NCBI GenBank assembly: GCA_947632335.1
Contig: CANROX010000002.1
Coordinates: forward strand, 1 to 64,000
Reading direction: 5' to 3'
Origin: an uncultured Clostridia bacterium
GTDB taxonomy: Bacteria; Bacillota; Clostridia; Oscillospirales; Acutalibacteraceae
Length of the DNA: 64,000 nucleotides
Shown: positions 63,611-64,000 of the stretch, piece by piece
Numbering within the stretch: the stretch's first letter is position 1
How the letters are laid out: each line of letters begins with the position of its first letter
Made by a program: the position numbers and the translations under genes
The notes under the pieces: model-generated
What the model was told of the DNA's origin: nothing
Seen by the model: only the letters and a program-made list of their open reading frames with translations
Database searches by the model: none

Positions 63611-64000
63611 ATGCCTACATTTAACCAGCTTGTTCGCAAGGGTAGAGAAGTTTCTGAAAAGAAAGCTAAGGCACCTGCTCTCTTAAAGGGTTGGAACTCT
63701 CAGAAGAGAATTGCTACAGACAATGCTTCCCCACAGAAGAGAGGCGTATGTACCAAAGTGTCAACAGCTACACCTAAAAAGCCTAACTCAGCTCTCAGAA
63801 AGATTGCCAGAGTAAGACTTTCAAACGGTATTGAAGTTAGTTCCTATATACCCGGCGTAGGCCATAACCTACAGGAACACTCAGTTGTTCTTATCCGTGG
63901 TGGCCGTGTTAAGGACTTACCTGGTGTTCGTTACCACATTGTCAGAGGCACACTTGATGCCCAGGGCGTAGCAAACAGAAACCAGGCTCGTTCAAAGTAT
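63611..64000 (+). CDS. rpsL: 30S ribosomal protein S12 (3' end beyond the window)
   Basis: The first 130 codons of S12, cut by the window edge. [12 protein letters not shown] opens the protein; [19 protein letters not shown] (with the streptomycin-site lysine), [30 protein letters not shown] and ARSKY follow. Between KAPALL and SPQKRGVC there is an extra stretch of about 13 residues ([14 protein letters not shown]) absent from the E. coli and Bacillus proteins I know. Similar inserts occur, as I recall, in Ruminococcaceae S12. GGAGG lies before the ATG. Confidence 0.96.
   Translation, partial: MPTFNQLVRKGREVSEKKAKAPALLKGWNSQKRIATDNASPQKRGVCTKVSTATPKKPNSALRKIARVRLSNGIEVSSYIPGVGHNLQEHSVVLIRGGRVKDLPGVRYHIVRGTLDAQGVANRNQARSKY

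Overview
The window looks like chromosomal DNA of a low-GC, spore-forming anaerobe of the Clostridia, most likely in or near the Oscillospiraceae/Ruminococcaceae. This is inferred from strong AGGAGG ribosome-binding sites, [FeFe]-hydrogenase maturases (HydF, HydG), a SpoVAC homologue, many Ig-like (BIG2) surface proteins, a cohesin-like module, a MurT/GatD pair, and an S12 protein with the internal insertion I recall from this family. No phage, insertion sequence, CRISPR array or plasmid gene was found.

Layout. 1-8 kb: a Pr6Pr-like membrane protein, tatD-metG, an initiator tRNA-Met, a PepSY protein with its likely two-component system, and a DUF5662 protein. 8-17 kb: cell-wall and envelope genes (L,D-transpeptidase, a binding protein fused to a peptidoglycan-binding domain, DUF815 ATPase), a solitary 5S rRNA, rRNA methyltransferases, a 42-residue Asn/Gln peptide, an amidase and a lipoprotein. 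17-22 kb: birA-coaX, coaBC and a split transketolase. 22-30 kb: a frame-disrupted membrane acyltransferase with a poly-G tract, hydG-hydF, a Ca/Na antiporter with a cyclophilin, a ComEC-like lipoprotein and an FkbM methyltransferase. 30-37 kb: a large Ig/RCC1 secreted protein, asparaginase, murT-gatD, a small sortase-type surface protein and TraX. 37.4-42.3 kb: a tightly packed five-gene operon (ATP-grasp, HMGL-type aldolase, hydroxyacid dehydrogenase, hexapeptide acetyltransferase, sugar-transfer ATP-grasp) of unknown product. 42.5-55.6 kb: pyrC-pyrE-pyrF, serC-serA, a cohesin/Ig protein, spoVAC, a cysteine desulfurase-thiI pair, and a multidomain class B-like sortase. 55.8-64 kb: rpoB-rpoC and the start of rpsL.

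The most interesting signal is a pair of poly-G tracts, G10 in the membrane acyltransferase and G9 (read on the minus strand) in the hexapeptide acetyltransferase. Each is exactly one base too long for the gene to read through, and the protein continues in the frame that removal of one G restores. This is what phase variation by slipped-strand mispairing looks like, and it would let the cell switch acylation of its surface on and off. The second tract sits inside the undescribed five-gene operon, which makes that locus the best candidate for a new phase-variable surface-modification system.

Other regulatory points worth attention are a terminator between the hydG promoter and hydG, alternative hairpins before transketolase, a structured rpoB leader, and two genes (the ComEC-like lipoprotein and TraX) whose -10 boxes sit so close to the ATG that the mRNA should be leaderless.
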